A stretch of 64,000 bases of DNA from Acanthochromis polyacanthus (taxonomy: Eukaryota > Chordata > Actinopteri > Pomacentridae): contig NC_067119.1 of assembly GCF_021347895.1 (NCBI RefSeq), positions 10,242,534 through 10,306,533 of the forward strand. The letters are read 5' to 3'. The notes below the pieces were generated by a model. That model saw only the letters and a program-made list of their open reading frames with translations. It was not told the DNA's origin and did not search any database. A program made the position numbers and the translations under genes. Shown here in pieces: positions 1-15,300 of the stretch (the stretch's first letter is position 1; each line of letters opens with the position of its first letter).

Positions 1-357
1 TCCAGATGATTGCCATGACTAAAGGGTTTCAAGCAGAACTTCAGTGTTTTAATGCTGTGGCTGATTGGTTCACATTGCTGTATAAAACTTGGAGATAATT
101 CTCTGTTGTCTCAGCCTGTAGGTGTCTGTGATTGTGTGTTACACAATTTATTGCAGTACTGTTTCTATATTATCCTCCTTAATAGGAAAGGTGATCTCTA
201 CCTGCAAACTCGTCGTCAGTGGTTCTGTGCTTGATGATCTGGGACGAAAAAACCAACCAGTTAATTCAGTCGAAAGGTTCGGTTACTTTGAAACTTAATA
301 AATTCATAATTTCAGTGTCCGATGAGAGATTTTAATAATAGTTCTGTTGCATTTCAG
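1..357. other. Intronic sequence upstream of the first visible shoc1 exon
   Basis: No exon with a good acceptor, donor and frame was found here. The open frame at 52-234 shows no family resemblance. The stretch ends in the acceptor at 355-357. Earlier shoc1 exons are presumed to lie left of the window. Confidence 0.5.
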
Positions 358-3300
358 ATTTACCGTGAAACAAGATGTGGAGGTGGTACCCAGTTCTAAT
401 CCTGATTCACTGGAGGATTTCAATCTGGATCTGCATTTTTGTCTCTTCAAAGAGTCTCTGATCAGTGATCCGTGTCAGGAGTTGTTTTCTAAGTGGACAG
501 TTGAGCAGATGGAAGCTGGAATTAAGAGCAAAGGTAACTTATTTCATGTCAGAGTTTACTCCTACAATAAGGTAAAGGAAATATTTGATTCTGACCAAAA
601 CATGTTTACATCTGTCAAAGATCTGCGCCTACCAGAGGAACTTATGGCTGCTGATCATTTAGGACAGTTTAGGAGACATTTACCGGCACTGAAAGCCAAA
701 CTGTCCAGACTGAGGACGCTTCCTGTGGCCGACCCTCTGCTGAGTCCAACAGGAAACATCGTTTCTGAGGACACTGTGTTCAGGTGCATCTTGAAACCTG
801 CTCATTACCGACAAGAAAGAGCAGTTCCGCCTTCATTTCCTCATGTAACAATAATGCTAAATCCTCGTACAGCTGTTTCAGGCGCTGTGTGTCTTACAAA
901 AAACCTCCAGATTTGGACGCCGCTGACCTTCATGCAGGCGTTCTTGAGGAGTTTGTGAAGGAGTCACTCACAAAGGGAGAGGTAATTACAACAAACACAA
1001 GCTCTAAACACCAATTATGTCATCAGTTTATTCCTCGTCATGTTCTTTTTTTGTTTAGTTGCTGCTGCTACCCGCTGTGGTTGACAATCTGCAGCTGACC
1101 AGAGAAAACTACACCTCCTTTTCAAGCGTCTGTGGTCGTATGAACGTGTCTCCTGAACTGCTGGATGACGAGTGTTCAGTCCTGGATCTGCTTCATAAAG
1201 GTAAAGACAGGATACAAGTGCTTTTAGATTAAATAAAATTGCACAAGAGTAAACAGCAGAAACATAAACAGATATATTTGTTTTTAGCTGCCGGTTCAGA
1301 TGTGGATATTTCACAGTATGAAGCACCAGAGGAAGCTGGTGAAGAACGAACAATGAACGGAGGACTGATGGAGTCAGATGTTCCAGGTTCAAGAGAGCTT
1401 ACAGTTGTTTTTTTGTATCAGGAAACAAATCTACAGAATCTGTCTCTTAGACTGTTTTAGTAGCCAGTAGTTGATTTTTAAAATGACACTAATAGTGCTG
1501 CAGACCTCTGCAAATATCCTAAATTTAATATTTCTCTCAGGACGTGCGTGGCTTCCAACTGAAATGGAGCTGGACTTGACTCTGAGCCCGACTCCTAAGA
1601 AGAGTCAAACCTACATCTATCTGTCCACATCTGACCTCCAGGAGGAAGAGATGTCTCCTTTTAGACTGTAAGTTACGATATAAGGCCGCGTTGTAGTCAA
1701 ACTACCGATTAAACAGGTATGCTGATGAGGCTTTAGTTTATTTTTATACATATCAGTGACTGCACGAACAAAAATAGAAATATCACATTTTAACGAAAGT
1801 ATTTATGTGTTAGGAATGTGCATGAACACCACACCAGATTTAAATATCAGGCAGAGACTCAATGCTATAAAGTAATGTCTCTGTGTTACTGTTTGCAAAG
1901 AAGCTCCTCTGACTTTAATTATTATTGTCATGTAGCTCTTTGGTGTCAGCGAGAGCTCAGAGAGAGATGAAGGTGGCACTTTGGAAAGCAGAGAAGCATC
2001 CGACCTTTGTGGTTGGATTTCTGTTATCAGGTAACAAGATGTTTAACGTCATCGTTTTGTAATTAAAGGGGGACATGGTTCAGCTTACTTCCCCTTAAGG
2101 AACGACACAAAGGCATCTCAGCCATCACTGGTGCTTCAGAAAGTGCTTTAGTCAGTTTTGCTGAATGATATGCTCAAGGGATTTTATTTTAATTTTTTTA
2201 AATAACAGAAGAATAAGAAATACGATGATGTTTACGGGAACATTTCCACCATGTACCATCGTCAAGAAATACAAGTAGTGTTTTATGAAATATGTAATGT
2301 AAATATCTACCATAAAGTTAAACTACTTGATTCCACAGAGGATACTGGACAGACACATGAAGACTTATTGGAGGATTTATGTGTATTTACTGCAGCACTT
2401 CTGAACAAAACCCTTTCTGGAATTTTATTGCACATAAACAATACAGAAACTATAAACTACGAGGCTCAGATCCCAGATAATGATTAAGCCTCATCCTAGA
2501 CTGAAAACTTTAGTCAAGGAGTGCTGTGTTTAATTCATGTTTTAGTCTAAGATTGAGATTAATCCATGTTATGTCTTGGAAGCTGCCTCAGAGAGTTGCT
2601 GCAGTGCTTTGGCCTCAGCCTCTAAGAGCTGCTGTAAGTTCTGCAGACCACCAGATGTCATCATGTTTCCTGAGTTTAAAGTTGCAAATCTTCACGTCTT
2701 CATCCCCAGACAGCGACTGAAAACAGTTCTAACGTCTTCTGCAGCTCTGGAGGGAGATTTACAAAATGTCAGGTTGGATGTGGAGATTTAAAGTCTGCTC
2801 TGCAAATGAGGGGCGAGAGTTAAAAGATAGAGTCAAGTCACCAAGACTTATACTTAAACACATTTAAAGCAAAAACTGTCGTTCCAAAGTGCTTTCCAGT
2901 AGAAAAGAAAAGATTAATGCGATGAAATAATGTTAAAGTCTTGAGGTTCAGACCCTACAGTGTTATTTATGAGATGGATTTACTCCTGAGCTGCACTGTA
3001 GGATCCAGTATATTTAGATCTTGACACATTCTGCTGCACCAGATTTTGCTTTTGAATACTATTCCGGAGACAGTCAACAATGTTAATAATAATATGCTTT
3101 CTTCTTCCACCTGTGAATGTGGCGAGTTAAATGAAGCTCTAGCCCTGTCAGATTTACAGAGTATGCTACTGTACTTTTATTCACAGAGCCTCAAATGTAT
3201 GAACCGACCGCTGACTTCCAGCCTCTGAGTGAAGCCTTGAGAGCTGTTAAATTAGAAAAACAAAGCTTTGCCGTCGCTGGTGACAAACTGCAGTCAAACG

Positions 3301-6300
3301 TGGAGGTGAAGCTGTGCTGCAGTCGTGAGTTCACAGAGAGCTTGATGTCTGAGTTTTCATCCAGCGGGGAGGAAAAGATGGAAGACTTCAGAAAACTCCC
3401 ACTTGAGCATGTGGAGGGTGAGTGTTAGTTGGTGTAATTGAATGACTGTTGGTGAATTGGCGATGGATTTCAAACAGAAGTGTTTCTTTTTATGAGAAGT
3501 AGAGATAAAACTATTTGACGAGTAATTTATTTTTATATAATAGAAAAAAGAACTATCTATTTATTGCATTAGTAATATATTTGTTCAATGTGCCAAAACT
3601 ATAGAGGTACCTTATCTAGGAGGATAAACTGAACATATTTTGATTTTAGACTAATAATCTGAAAAAAACAAGTAAGGTTTAATGAACGTAAACAACATGG
3701 CTATGGACAGTTGAGAGCAACAGTTAGCCTGTTCATAAAAAATTAAGTATTTAGACCCTATTTCTTGTTTCTAGCCTTGTTTTTTGCTGTACATTTGTGA
3801 CATATGCATTTGTTCTTCTTGTTTCAGTCAAATCCATCATGCCAAATCACACAAACAGAGGATGTCTCCAAACAGATGTATCTCCGAACACATTTCTGAT
3901 GCATCCTGCCAGCACAGACAGAAATCAAGTAAAATCTGCTGCCTCCACCAGCAGCAAAGACGAGGAGACGTTTTCAGGAGCTGCAGCCACGTCTTCAGCT
4001 CAAACATACTTCATCAACACTGGTGAAAATGACTGGAAAACAGAGGAGAATGTCCACATTTCTGAGCAGACTGTGTCCTCCAGAGATGATCACACAGGTC
4101 TGCTGTTTACCAGACGTCCACCAGAGAAGGACCTCGACCCTCTGTCCACCTTCATGATGCTGAGGTCCCAGCAGGCTGCTCCAGTTACTGTGACAGCTCC
4201 GGGTTCAGACAACTCTCCAGGTAATCTGTAGTTACTATCTGTTCCTCTCACAAAGCCTGACCATGATTTTCAGCACCTACTTCATGTTTCTGCAGCCTTA
4301 ATTGCAATTTTTGTCTGATGACCTCATTGTTTTTGTATCCATAGATGAAGTTTTTTTTCTTTTTCTTTTTTTTTGCTATTCAGTGTTCCTTTTATCTGAA
4401 CAGAACAGAAACTGTTGTTAATAATTTAACCAGACAGTCTGACATTATGTATATCCATAATAAAAGTAAATTAAGTCACATAACTAAAATAGACACATAA
4501 AAAACCTCATCACTCTTTTGTTTTCACAGATAATGACTTAACACGCTTACCATGCTGGCTCAGAGATAGTCCATGTTGTCAATTTAAACTTTAAGTTGGT
4601 AGAATCCAGAAACTTAACAATCAGATACACGCTACAGGGGAAATGATACAATTCTACAATTTCATTTAGCAGACGCTTTTGTCCAAAGCGACATACAACA
4701 CAAGCAAGAATTCAGACATAAGGAAAAACCTTCAGTAAGTGCAAAAGTGCTTCAAGTGCGATTGGTCAAAGCTGTTGCCATCAAGTTGCAGAAGAATTGC
4801 TAACACCCCCCCATGATAACTGTTTATGTTGTGGGTGCATTATTGGTACAATATTTGTCAAACTGTTAGAGAAAGACCTAATTTTATATGTGATGTGTTC
4901 GTATGAAGCAGTTTTTAAATATAGACCTGGTGGTGGATTTACTGGGACATAAACGTACTCTTCAGGCACCGAGTACTGAAATTGTTCCTGTATGATTGAA
5001 GTTTCACTTTGTCTCCATCTGGTGGTCCTATCAACACACGAACACCAGATTTGGGACTTAAAAGACAAACAATGATTTCCCTTTTGCCAGCGTGGCTCCT
5101 CACTTCCTTCCCTCACATCTCTACCCCACCACTTGCCAAGAATGAAATGTGACAATGGAGGAAACAGATTCACCAAACAGTGAGGAGACTGTGGCCTGCT
5201 GCTCCAACAGTTAATGTAGATCATGTTCAGCACTGGAATTAATGTGACTGAGAAGTAACACAAACAATTACATGTTTTTTAAAAATTTAAATAAGAGAAC
5301 AGACAAGAGGCAACAATATAAACTGATCTAGATGTTTTGAATGAAATCTGTGACATAAATAGTTGGTGGCGGATCACAAGTAGAGTCAGTCTGACGCTCC
5401 TCAGGATCAGTTCCAGAGCTTTATTCAGAAACATCCTCACTGTTTGTCTCTCTGTATTTAAAAGATTGAAACATCCTCAGCAATGTTAGCACTCAATATC
5501 TGGACAAAGAAGTGAGGAAGGAAGGAGAAGTAGTTAAAAAAAAAAAATCACCCCCAAAGCGACCGTCGATTGTTGTAATTTTCCTGCTGAATGTTGCACA
5601 TTTCTACAAACACATCTAAGGCCTTCAGAACAGTTTGAAGATCTACTGTTCCATATTTGATTTTACATCTACATATGAAGTGTATAAATCTCCAAATAGT
5701 AATGTTATTAGCAGTGTTTTTAGCTGATTACAGTAAAATAAATCAGGAGCATGATAATTATTAATCGTTTGAAGAAATGTTTTAAGCAAAAATGGCAAAA
5801 TCTCTGTTTGATGTTTTTTGGAAGGATTGTGGACTGTATAAACAAAAAAGTAAACTTTGGTATTTATTGACATTTTACTGACAATATGATTGACGGACAG
5901 ATGGTCAGTAGATTTAACAATAATGTAAATAATCGCTCGTCGCAGCACCAATCTGACTGCTGTCCCACTGACATGATTTAATCCACATGTAGAACGAGCT
6001 GTAAGGAAGTTCATCTTCAAGTATAAATAGTGTCGGGTTCAAGCTAAAGTTACGCGCTGTGATCTCATCTCATTTTTATCAGAACCAGAGGTGAGCAAAC
6101 CATCACTGGAGCTGCAGACTTCTGCAGACCAAACACCAAACAGGAGACCAACGTACACGAGTGTCGCTGCATCAGGAAATGCTACCAGAGAGCAGAATCT
6201 CATCAGTCAGTCAAACCTTCAGGAGAAACAGAACAGAGTAGTTCTGGTCCAAGCTACAGGTGCCACACAAACACCACACCTCCAGCTAGACTACATTACC

Positions 6301-9300
6301 AGGCTGGAAAGTACATTTTAATGTTACTTTTAACTTTTTATCAAGTAGTTTTACACATTTTCCTCCTTAAATTTATTTGGAGGTTGTTATTTTTTGTGTT
6401 AGCTTTATACAGAATCCATCATTGGAGGTGATTAGACATTATATGTAATAATTAATGAACCAAAAACAACATAAAAATACTTAAAGCTAACCTACATTAA
6501 ATGCCTTTTAAAATCTCTTTGCAAGAGATTTTTATTCTTATACCTTTCACTGCTAATACTGATTTCAGTGCTATCTGAGCACTTTCTCACTCACCAATCT
6601 GAACTGCAGTGTCTTTGTTGTTGTATTTAAACCTCTGCTCCCGTACAGACAGCCAGCAGCGAGCCTACAGTGAGCTGCTGGCCTTGGCTCAGCCTTGTTT
6701 GAGCTTCGCCAGAGAGCTGGGGCTCAACTTCCCGGTGTGGGGGGACTTCAGCTGCCTGGCACCCGACCAAACTCACTTCCTCCTCAAGCAGCAGGAGAGG
6801 GCGCTCTGCAGGACTCCTGTACAGAACGCAGAGCTGGTCAGAGGTATGAAATGTCACTTTAGTGACACATTTGTGAGAGTTTTATTCAAGGATTTATCCA
6901 TTAATCCTACACTTCAAAGCTGTACTTTTTACCGCTGTGTTGCATGCAGATCAGGAGCAGCTCTTCAACCAGGTGGCTCTGATGCATGTGTTGGTGACGT
7001 TCAAGGAGCTGCTGCTGAAGTGCAACCTCAGTACTGCACTGGGTCTGTCTGAGCTCCAGCAGTTTGACTTTAAAGCTACTTAAACCTTATGTTTATCAGC
7101 CACAGCATAAAAACCCTGACAGCGGTTTTATAACATTAGTTACAGTACAGTGTTGTGCTGGGAAACGTTGGGTCCTGGCATTCATGTGGATGTTTCTTTG
7201 ACACGTACCACCTACGTAAATGTGTTGCAAACTTGAATCCATGCCCCAATAAATAGGTCAGAGCTGATTTTTGCAGGGACCTACATGATATGAAACAGGT
7301 GGTTTTAATGTTTTGGCTGATTATTGTATAATTAAGAGAATTACCAGTAGTATTTAAAATAAACCTCTTTTAGTGGGCTGGAAACATATGAAACAGCATT
7401 CTGATTTAAATACAGAAGTACTTGCTATAGATGAAGCAGAGTTTTGTAATTTTGTCATCATGTTATCATCGCTGCTGAATGAGTTTTAAGCTTCAGAGAT
7501 TCCACAGTGGCTGTGACCTAATACTGTATTTAAATACTGTGATATTGACGGTGTTTTTCTCTACACTAAAGAGTACCTGACCAAGGCAGCGGAGGCTTGT
7601 TTAGAGGAGAGTCTGCAGCAGCTGCTGAAGAGGCTGCAGATCATCCTCTACCTCAGTCACAAGAACCAGGAGCCCAACCTTAAACTACTGGAGCTGCAGA
7701 AGCTGATGGCTGAATGGATCCACAGCAGGACAGGACACAACATCACAGAGAAAGTCAGTGTCACGACAAAAGCTGCTAGTGACTCCTGGCACTGTTTTAT
7801 TTTCATGCAGTTATAAAATGCATTATTTAAATGTTGCTGATTAATTTGTGCTGCGTTATTAGTATGTAAAGTTAATTGTGTGCAAAGTCATCAATGTTTG
7901 TGTGAAACACTTGATATGATCCTGGCTGACTTTTCTCGTCTGTAGACTCTTATCATAATGTCAGTGGACTCTGATGAGAGCAGATCAGTAATCATCAACA
8001 GCTTGAACCAAGTGATGGGTGAGCAACACTTTGACCTCTAATCACAGTATCAGCAGCACGTCTAATGAACTTCACACTGTGGCTAAAGTCAGCCAAGCTG
8101 GAATAAAAATTAACCAGCCACAGACTAAACCTTGCTACAATCCTTGGAACAAAATGAAAAACATTTTTAGTTTAACATGATTGTGGTTGTGTCACACAGT
8201 TAAATAAGTTTGTGTGTTTGTTGTTTCAGGTGCTGCTGTGACTGCAGTTTGTCCTGAGAACAAGAAAAAGCTGAATGGTGCCAGTGTGGTCAGCAGGTAA
8301 AAATGTACAGTTGTCTCAATTCAGCATAGTTTACGTCTATATTTCAGCAGAATCCTCTTAAATATAGATTTGTGAGTATTTATTATCTTGGCATTAATAA
8401 AATAAAAATACATAGAACAGATAATGGTTTGTACTTCTTTATAGTTTAACCCTTGTGTCGTCCTGTGGGTCAGAATTGACCCGTTTTAAAGTTTGAAAAT
8501 GTGGGGGAAAAAAAATGTATTCACAGTGAAACTTCTGATTTCCACATTTTCAACATTTTTGGGAAATCTTTGAACATTTTTTGGTGGAAAAAAGAAATGT
8601 TAAAAATGTGTCTTAAGAACATTCACATAAAAATCAACCAAAATCCAGCGAATTTCACTGGATTTTGGTTGATTTTTTTTTTGAATGTTCTTAAAGAAAC
8701 TATTAGAAGTTTTACTGATTTATATGTAATCACTCGAGATATTTTTAGTATTTTTTTTGAAGATTTTAACTTATTTTCTGAAAATATTTACAATAATTTT
8801 CTTGCCATTTTTTTTTAAATAAAACTTTTAAGGGAAACTTTTAAGGAATCATTCAAATTTTCTTCCTGAAGGTTTTGCAAATTTTCAGAAATTTGAGGAA
8901 TTTTTTGCTGAATTTTTGGTGTGTTTTTTTCAGACAAGGACACAATATTTTTTTTGCATGCCTGTAAGTAAAAACAACAGGAGGGTTCAGAACACTGAGT
9001 AAAAAAACAGCTTCTTTGTAAGGAGAGGCTGTTGGCATACAGAAGTAAACGCTGTGTTAAAGGAAATATTTGAAGCTGCTATGTAATGCTGTACCAAGTG
9101 TTGTTTTCACACTCCCATCCTGTTCCACCAGTGTGCGTGACGGTGTGTGCGTGGTGGTGTACGAGCAGCATATAGGCCCAGACTTCCCCTGGAACTGTTT
9201 CTCTCTGGTGGTGGAGTACGACCGTCCAGGCCAGTCTCCGTGGGCCACAGTCTGCAGGGAGAGGAGCATCGGCCACCTCGCCTTCAACACCTGCATCTCT

Positions 9301-12300
9301 GACACCGGTCTGCTGCCAGCACAACCACATTATTCACATCGTTATACTGAATTAATTTTCTCTTCTCTGAATGTGTTTCCCTAAAGACAATGAGAAAGCC
9401 CCATGGTGTCTGGAGGACAGTGTGCCCTATGTGTTGTTTGTAACTGAGGGGCTGATGAACTGTCCAATGCTGCTGCAGGCGCTAGAGTCAGGGTGAGTTT
9501 TCTTCTTCAGCCAGTCAAGTAAAAACATCAATTTCCATATTTAGAGAATGCACATGGGGTGGTATGAGCAGCATAAACATCATGATGACTTTATGTGATT
9601 TGGGCAGCTATGGCTTCGCTCTACCAGCATTTTAAATGTACTCAAATACAGTCGGCTCAGCGGTTTATTTTACCACCGTCAGGATTCCTGATATCTACAC
9701 AGACGCTCCAAATATGACAGCATATTAACGGGGAACTCCACTGATTGTAAACGCTGAAATCAGCACTGCATAGATGAAAGAATAAAACCTTTCTAAAGGC
9801 TTTGCGGCTCTAGAAATAATCCTAAGGAATTTCTAGTACTCAAGTTGCATTGTGGGTAATGTTAGCAACCACGTTTTGATAAGAGGAATTTATAGACATA
9901 AAAACAATGGAAAGTCTTACATTTTGTGACACATTTCAGGAGTTTGGCCTTAAATACAGCTTTAAAAAGAAAAACGGGAAGCTTTTACCAAATATACCAA
10001 CATCCATTTCAGGTCTGAAATATTTTGCTCTTCATGGGTTAATTTAACTGCTCTACAAATTATACGAAAAGCAGGTAAAAGATCTTGACATAGATATTAA
10101 ATGCTTATTCTCTGATTCTTTGTGGGTTGACACTAACTACACCTGCATTTTGAAATCTGTGTTTTAATTGTAATGTTTGTCCTGTTGTGGTTTTGACAGA
10201 TTCAGGTGAATTTCCAAAAAAACGATAAATGAAACTATTATTTCCATTACTGTTAAGTCTGCTGATTGCTTTTTTCATCAGTCATTTTATCCGTTCTTGT
10301 TCTGAGATGAAGTTGATTGTATGTGTCCAAAAAATTAATTCAAGAAAAGAAGTTAGAATCACATTTGGACAATGAAAAAACATTTCTTCATTTTTTCCTA
10401 AAACGTTCCACGGCACTCACAGCTAGAAATGCCATGGCTAGCCTTATTTCAACAAAGAATATTCCTACAGAGGCCATGTTCCACCTAGAGTAGCAGTGAT
10501 AAGTCTCCATTGAAATGCCAAATGGTGAAAAATGTCTGCTTGTTTTACAGCTTTAATATAACTGTGCTGGAGAGGCCTCACTGTCCGACCCTGCAGATGC
10601 TTGGAGGGATTCACTGCTACACCGTGATCACAGTGGATGAAAGCACCGCTATCATCATTCAGGTACCACACACACACAGATGTGTTGTGTTGCTGGATTT
10701 CTATCAGTGTTTTGTCTCCTGTGCTAATAATATCTGCAGAACTAGTACTTAGCTCAGTGTCAGCAGGTATGCTTGTGTGTGTTTTTGTGTGTTTAGGAGC
10801 AGGATGAACTGTGTCGGGAGCGAGCCAGCGAAGGACTGGTGATGAGGCTGACCGCTCTGTCTCTTCAGTACAGCTGCTGTTGGCTCATCCTGCACTGCCC
10901 AGACAACCCAGGAGGAGGGTTGGTGTTTCCATCTCCTCATAACATCACACTGACTGGCATTCATTTCCTAAAGACGTACACTACCAGTCAAAAGTTTGGA
11001 TGCACCTTGTTTTTTCTTTATTTTTATTATTTTCTACATTGTAGATACATACTGAAGACATCAAAACTATGAAGCAAGACATATGGAATTATATGGCAAG
11101 GAAACAATTGTGAAATACCTCTAAATATGTTTTATATGTTAGATTCCTCAAAGTAGCCACTGTTTGCTTGGATTACTGCTTTGGAAACCCTTGGCCTTGT
11201 CTTAATGAGCTTCATGAGGTCGTCACCTGAAACGGTTTTCACTTTACAGGTGTGCCTTGTCAAGGTTAATTTGTGGAATTTCTTGCCTTCTTAATGGGGT
11301 TGGGACCGTCCGTTGTGTTGTGCAGAAGTCAGATTGGTTCACAGCTGACAGCAGTGTTTGACAATTGTTACAATCCATATTATGGCAAAAAAACAATCAG
11401 CTAAGTAAAGAGAAATGACAGTCCATCATTACGTTAAGAACTGAAGGTCAGTCAATCTGGAAAATTGCAAAACGTTGAATGTATCCCCAAGTGCAGCTGC
11501 AAAAACCATCAAAAGCTACAACGAAACTGGCTCACACGTTACCTCTTGTTGGCAAAAGGACCAACAAGTGCTCAGCATCTCTGGGAATTCCTTCAAGACC
11601 GTTGGAAAACCATTTCTGGTGACTTCCTCATGAAGCTCATCCAGAGAATGTTAAGAGTGTGCAAAGCAGTAATCCAAGTAAAGGGTGGCTACTTTGAAAA
11701 ATCTAAAACATCTTTTGAGTTATTTCACACTTTTTATTTACGACATAATTCCATATGTGTTCATTCGTAGTTTTGATGCCTTCAGTGAAAATCTAAAATG
11801 TAAACATAAATGAAAAATAAATGAAAAAACATTAAATGAAAAGGCGTGTACAGACTTTTGACTGGTTGTGTTTTAACCTTACATCAAGTCTGTACCCTAA
11901 AATTGAATGATTTACATTATGGAAACTTGTTTTTGTGCCTAAATGGGCGCCAGTTACCACAAAATGGCTGTTCAAGTAGATTTATGTTCCCACAACATGA
12001 AGCACACACACGCTACATAAAGGCTCACCATCACTGCTTCTGCTTGTGTTTGTCATGGCAGATTTTCCAGTGAAGCCTTCAGCAACTTGGTGTTGGTTTA
12101 TTCGTCTCTGGTGCTGTTTGGCATGAAGTCCGAGGACCTGGACGTGAAGGTAGAACATGTAACAAACATTACTCATTTCCCCGCCTGTTACGGTTCATAG
12201 TTTTCAACAGTGTGTCTAAAGAAAGTACCAAAAATGCTGGTAAAAGTTCAGCACATCATTTAGCCGTTTATCATCATTAAAATGGCATTAATGGTAAAAG

Positions 12301-15300
12301 TAGTGATGCTGAGGTGTCGTTTTACTCTGTATAACGGTAGGGCTTCTGTGCAACTCTGGTGAAAAGAGAATTTTATGATGATTTTGATGAGAGTTTGAAC
12401 AAAAAGTTAATTTTGCGTTTCAGTTAATCTGCACATTACTTTCTCAATTTGTGATTTACTTTTTCAAGTGGAAGAAATTAGAAGGAAAAGGTAGATTCTG
12501 ACACTTAACTAATCAGAATATACCCTTAACGTTCACTAATGACTATGAAACAAGCAGATCCTTCATTTGCTTCAGCCATAATGACATTATTGGTGGAACA
12601 AAACAAAAATCAACAGGAGCCAGTTATTTATCTGCTGTCTTTCAGGTGCTGATAGTGTCTGAAATGTTGGAAATGGCCAAATGGATCAGTCAGATCTGCT
12701 TCCACAGTCTGATGTCCAGCAGCAGAGAACTTCTCAGCTTCCTGAACAGAGACTGGCTGAGTGTGATGCCTTCACAGGTGAACACATCATCCTCAAACCA
12801 AAGCCCTTCATAGAGAAACACACAGGAAAAAGTACAGTCATGTTTTGACTCCATCCACAAGAGGAAGTTTTTAGCTTTTATTTGCATGGTTTGGTCTCCT
12901 GTTTGAGAAAGGCTTTTTTTTAGTTTTATTTCCAGCTTTGGCTTCATCCATGCAGCATAAATACACAGTAAATGTTTGAATAGGAGCTTTAGCTGTGCTT
13001 AGGGTTCATATAATTACACAACATATTGTTTCATTTTTACACAGAAGATTCACATTATCTACACTTTATTTTACCCCTAAATCTGCTTTGTGCAGTTACA
13101 CATTTTTCATTCCCTGCAGGAGGAGAAGTGTCTCCTACAGTTTCCTTGTATCAACCCTCTGGTCGGTCAGCTGATGCTGAGCAGAGCCCCATCAGTCCAG
13201 TGGATCCTGGAGGCTCCTCTGTCTCAGCTGAAGGAGCTGCTCCCTGAGGTCCCACATAAAGTCCTCAAGGTGATCCACCGCTGTACAAAGCACTTAAATA
13301 TGCTCAGCAACGCAACTATAATGAATAGAAAATAAAAAATAAGTTTTCAGAATCAGATTACTTTGTCATTCAGGCAGATTACATCAGAGATGCTCTGCAG
13401 AATGAAATGATGATGCGGGGCCAGCAATAAAAAAAAAAACACGCAATTAAAACCATCTGAGATAAAATACGTTCTAAATACTGGTGCAGTAGTGCCAGGG
13501 GGGTGGGCTGACTTATGGTGAAGGCAGGACACACTCTGAACAGATCATAGTCTATCACAGGACTACATATGGAGACAATCAATCACATTCACACCTATGG
13601 ACAATTTAGAGTCACCTGTTAACCTCAGCATGGTTTTGGACTGTTGGAGGAAGCTGGAGAACTTGGAGAAAACCAACACAAACTGATGCACAACCGGGGA
13701 TCTTTTAGCTGCAAGGTGAAAGTGCTCATCACCAAACCACTGTGCAGCCCGTGTGTTTATCCAACGTTTTCTAATCATTTTTTCGATATCATAAACAAGC
13801 TACTGTGTTTTTGTATCCAGGCAGATCACACAACTTCATACCAGCTTTGCAGCATGATTTACACTGACAGACAAAAATAAGCAGTGAGGAGGCTAAGCTG
13901 CTGCACGTTAAGAACAGAAAACTCAGTATTTTGAATAGACTGAAGGCCATTCACAGCAGGAGAGCATGTTGATGAGTACCTGCAAAAGACCACAGATGAC
14001 CTAAAGACAAAGACCAAGAGAATGAGAGATGAAGTATGCCAGAGACACTTCAGTATCACTACGCAGAACAAGCCATGTCTTTAGGATGTTCAACACTGAA
14101 GGACGAAAGCAGAAGAAGTGTCCTCCTGAACAGTTAGGCGACGACCTGAAGGTTCTATTAGGGAGAACCAAGGACAGGTCGACTGTGACACTAAGAGACT
14201 TTTGTTAGGCCATGGAGCAACAACTCCCGTCACATTAGGTCTTGTGTCAGACATACAAGGATGCATGCTGAACATTTTCTGAAAAAATAACGATGTTGAG
14301 CATAATAGTGGTATTTCATAAAATGCCAGTAGCTGCAAGAAACAAAATCACCCAGAAAAATAAAGCTAGGATCTCTACTTGTTCTACAATAAAGATTGAT
14401 TTAAACCCATTACCAGGTGTTTTTCCTCCCAAAAGGCATCTGTAACCTCCCCCTACTATTAGTCATCTGACATTTTGTGTGGGATGAATAAAAGGTTTTA
14501 TTCGATGAACAACTGTGCCTGGAACAGTTCACAACTCTGAGACAGGTTGCTGACATACAGGAGTGGATGAAGTATGTGACTATAAAACGGTATCCACGGC
14601 TGCTCCACCAGGGCTCCATTAGCACGTTATTAAATATACCATCCATGCCATAAATCTGTACTGAGGATCTTTTCAGTGTTCTTCCTCTTTCTTCCTGGTT
14701 TTAGCTGTTCAGTGACACCACCTCGTTGTACTCACCGACCACAGATCCCAACCAGCCTGATACAAACCAGCAGAGAAGCCAACCCATCAGCCCCTGGACC
14801 CACAACAGCAGCAGTGAACACATGGACCCCCTTCATCCACAGCAGCTCCCTACAGACCACCACACCAGCTTCCTGTTGGAAACAGCGAGCGCAGAGGGGA
14901 GCTTCTGTGAACGAGCGGTCCAGGAGGACAACTCGGATTTCAAACTTGCCCTGAGTTGTTCCTTTGGCAGCCCAGATGTTAGCATCCAGAGGAGCTGGAC
15001 GAGCGGCGATCCGTGGAGAGAGGAGGGGCAACTTCCTGGCTGTAGAAGCAGAGCTGGAGCGGTGGGGAGGGTTGTTGAAAGAGTGGCTGATGAGTGGAGA
15101 CAGTGGGCTCCACCAAACGACTGCCCCTCCTACCTCCATACCGCTGACAGTCCTCTCAAACTGACCTCCACATTCAGCCCCGTCCTGCAGCAGCCAGCCA
15201 GCGGTCACATATCCACACACCCTGCAGTCTACAGCGACCTCCAGGATCCTCTCCACCATCACCTCAGCTGCAGTCTGAGCCCGTCTACAGACAGCACGTG

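Noticed and set aside
4781..5263. Antisense frame of 160 codons in shoc1 intron 8
   Set aside because: No recognisable domain, no splice context, and average intronic composition.
14732..15262. Antisense frame of 176 codons opposite shoc1 exon 22
   Set aside because: It is a shadow of a Ser/Pro-rich coding exon, with no domain and no antisense splice or promoter evidence.
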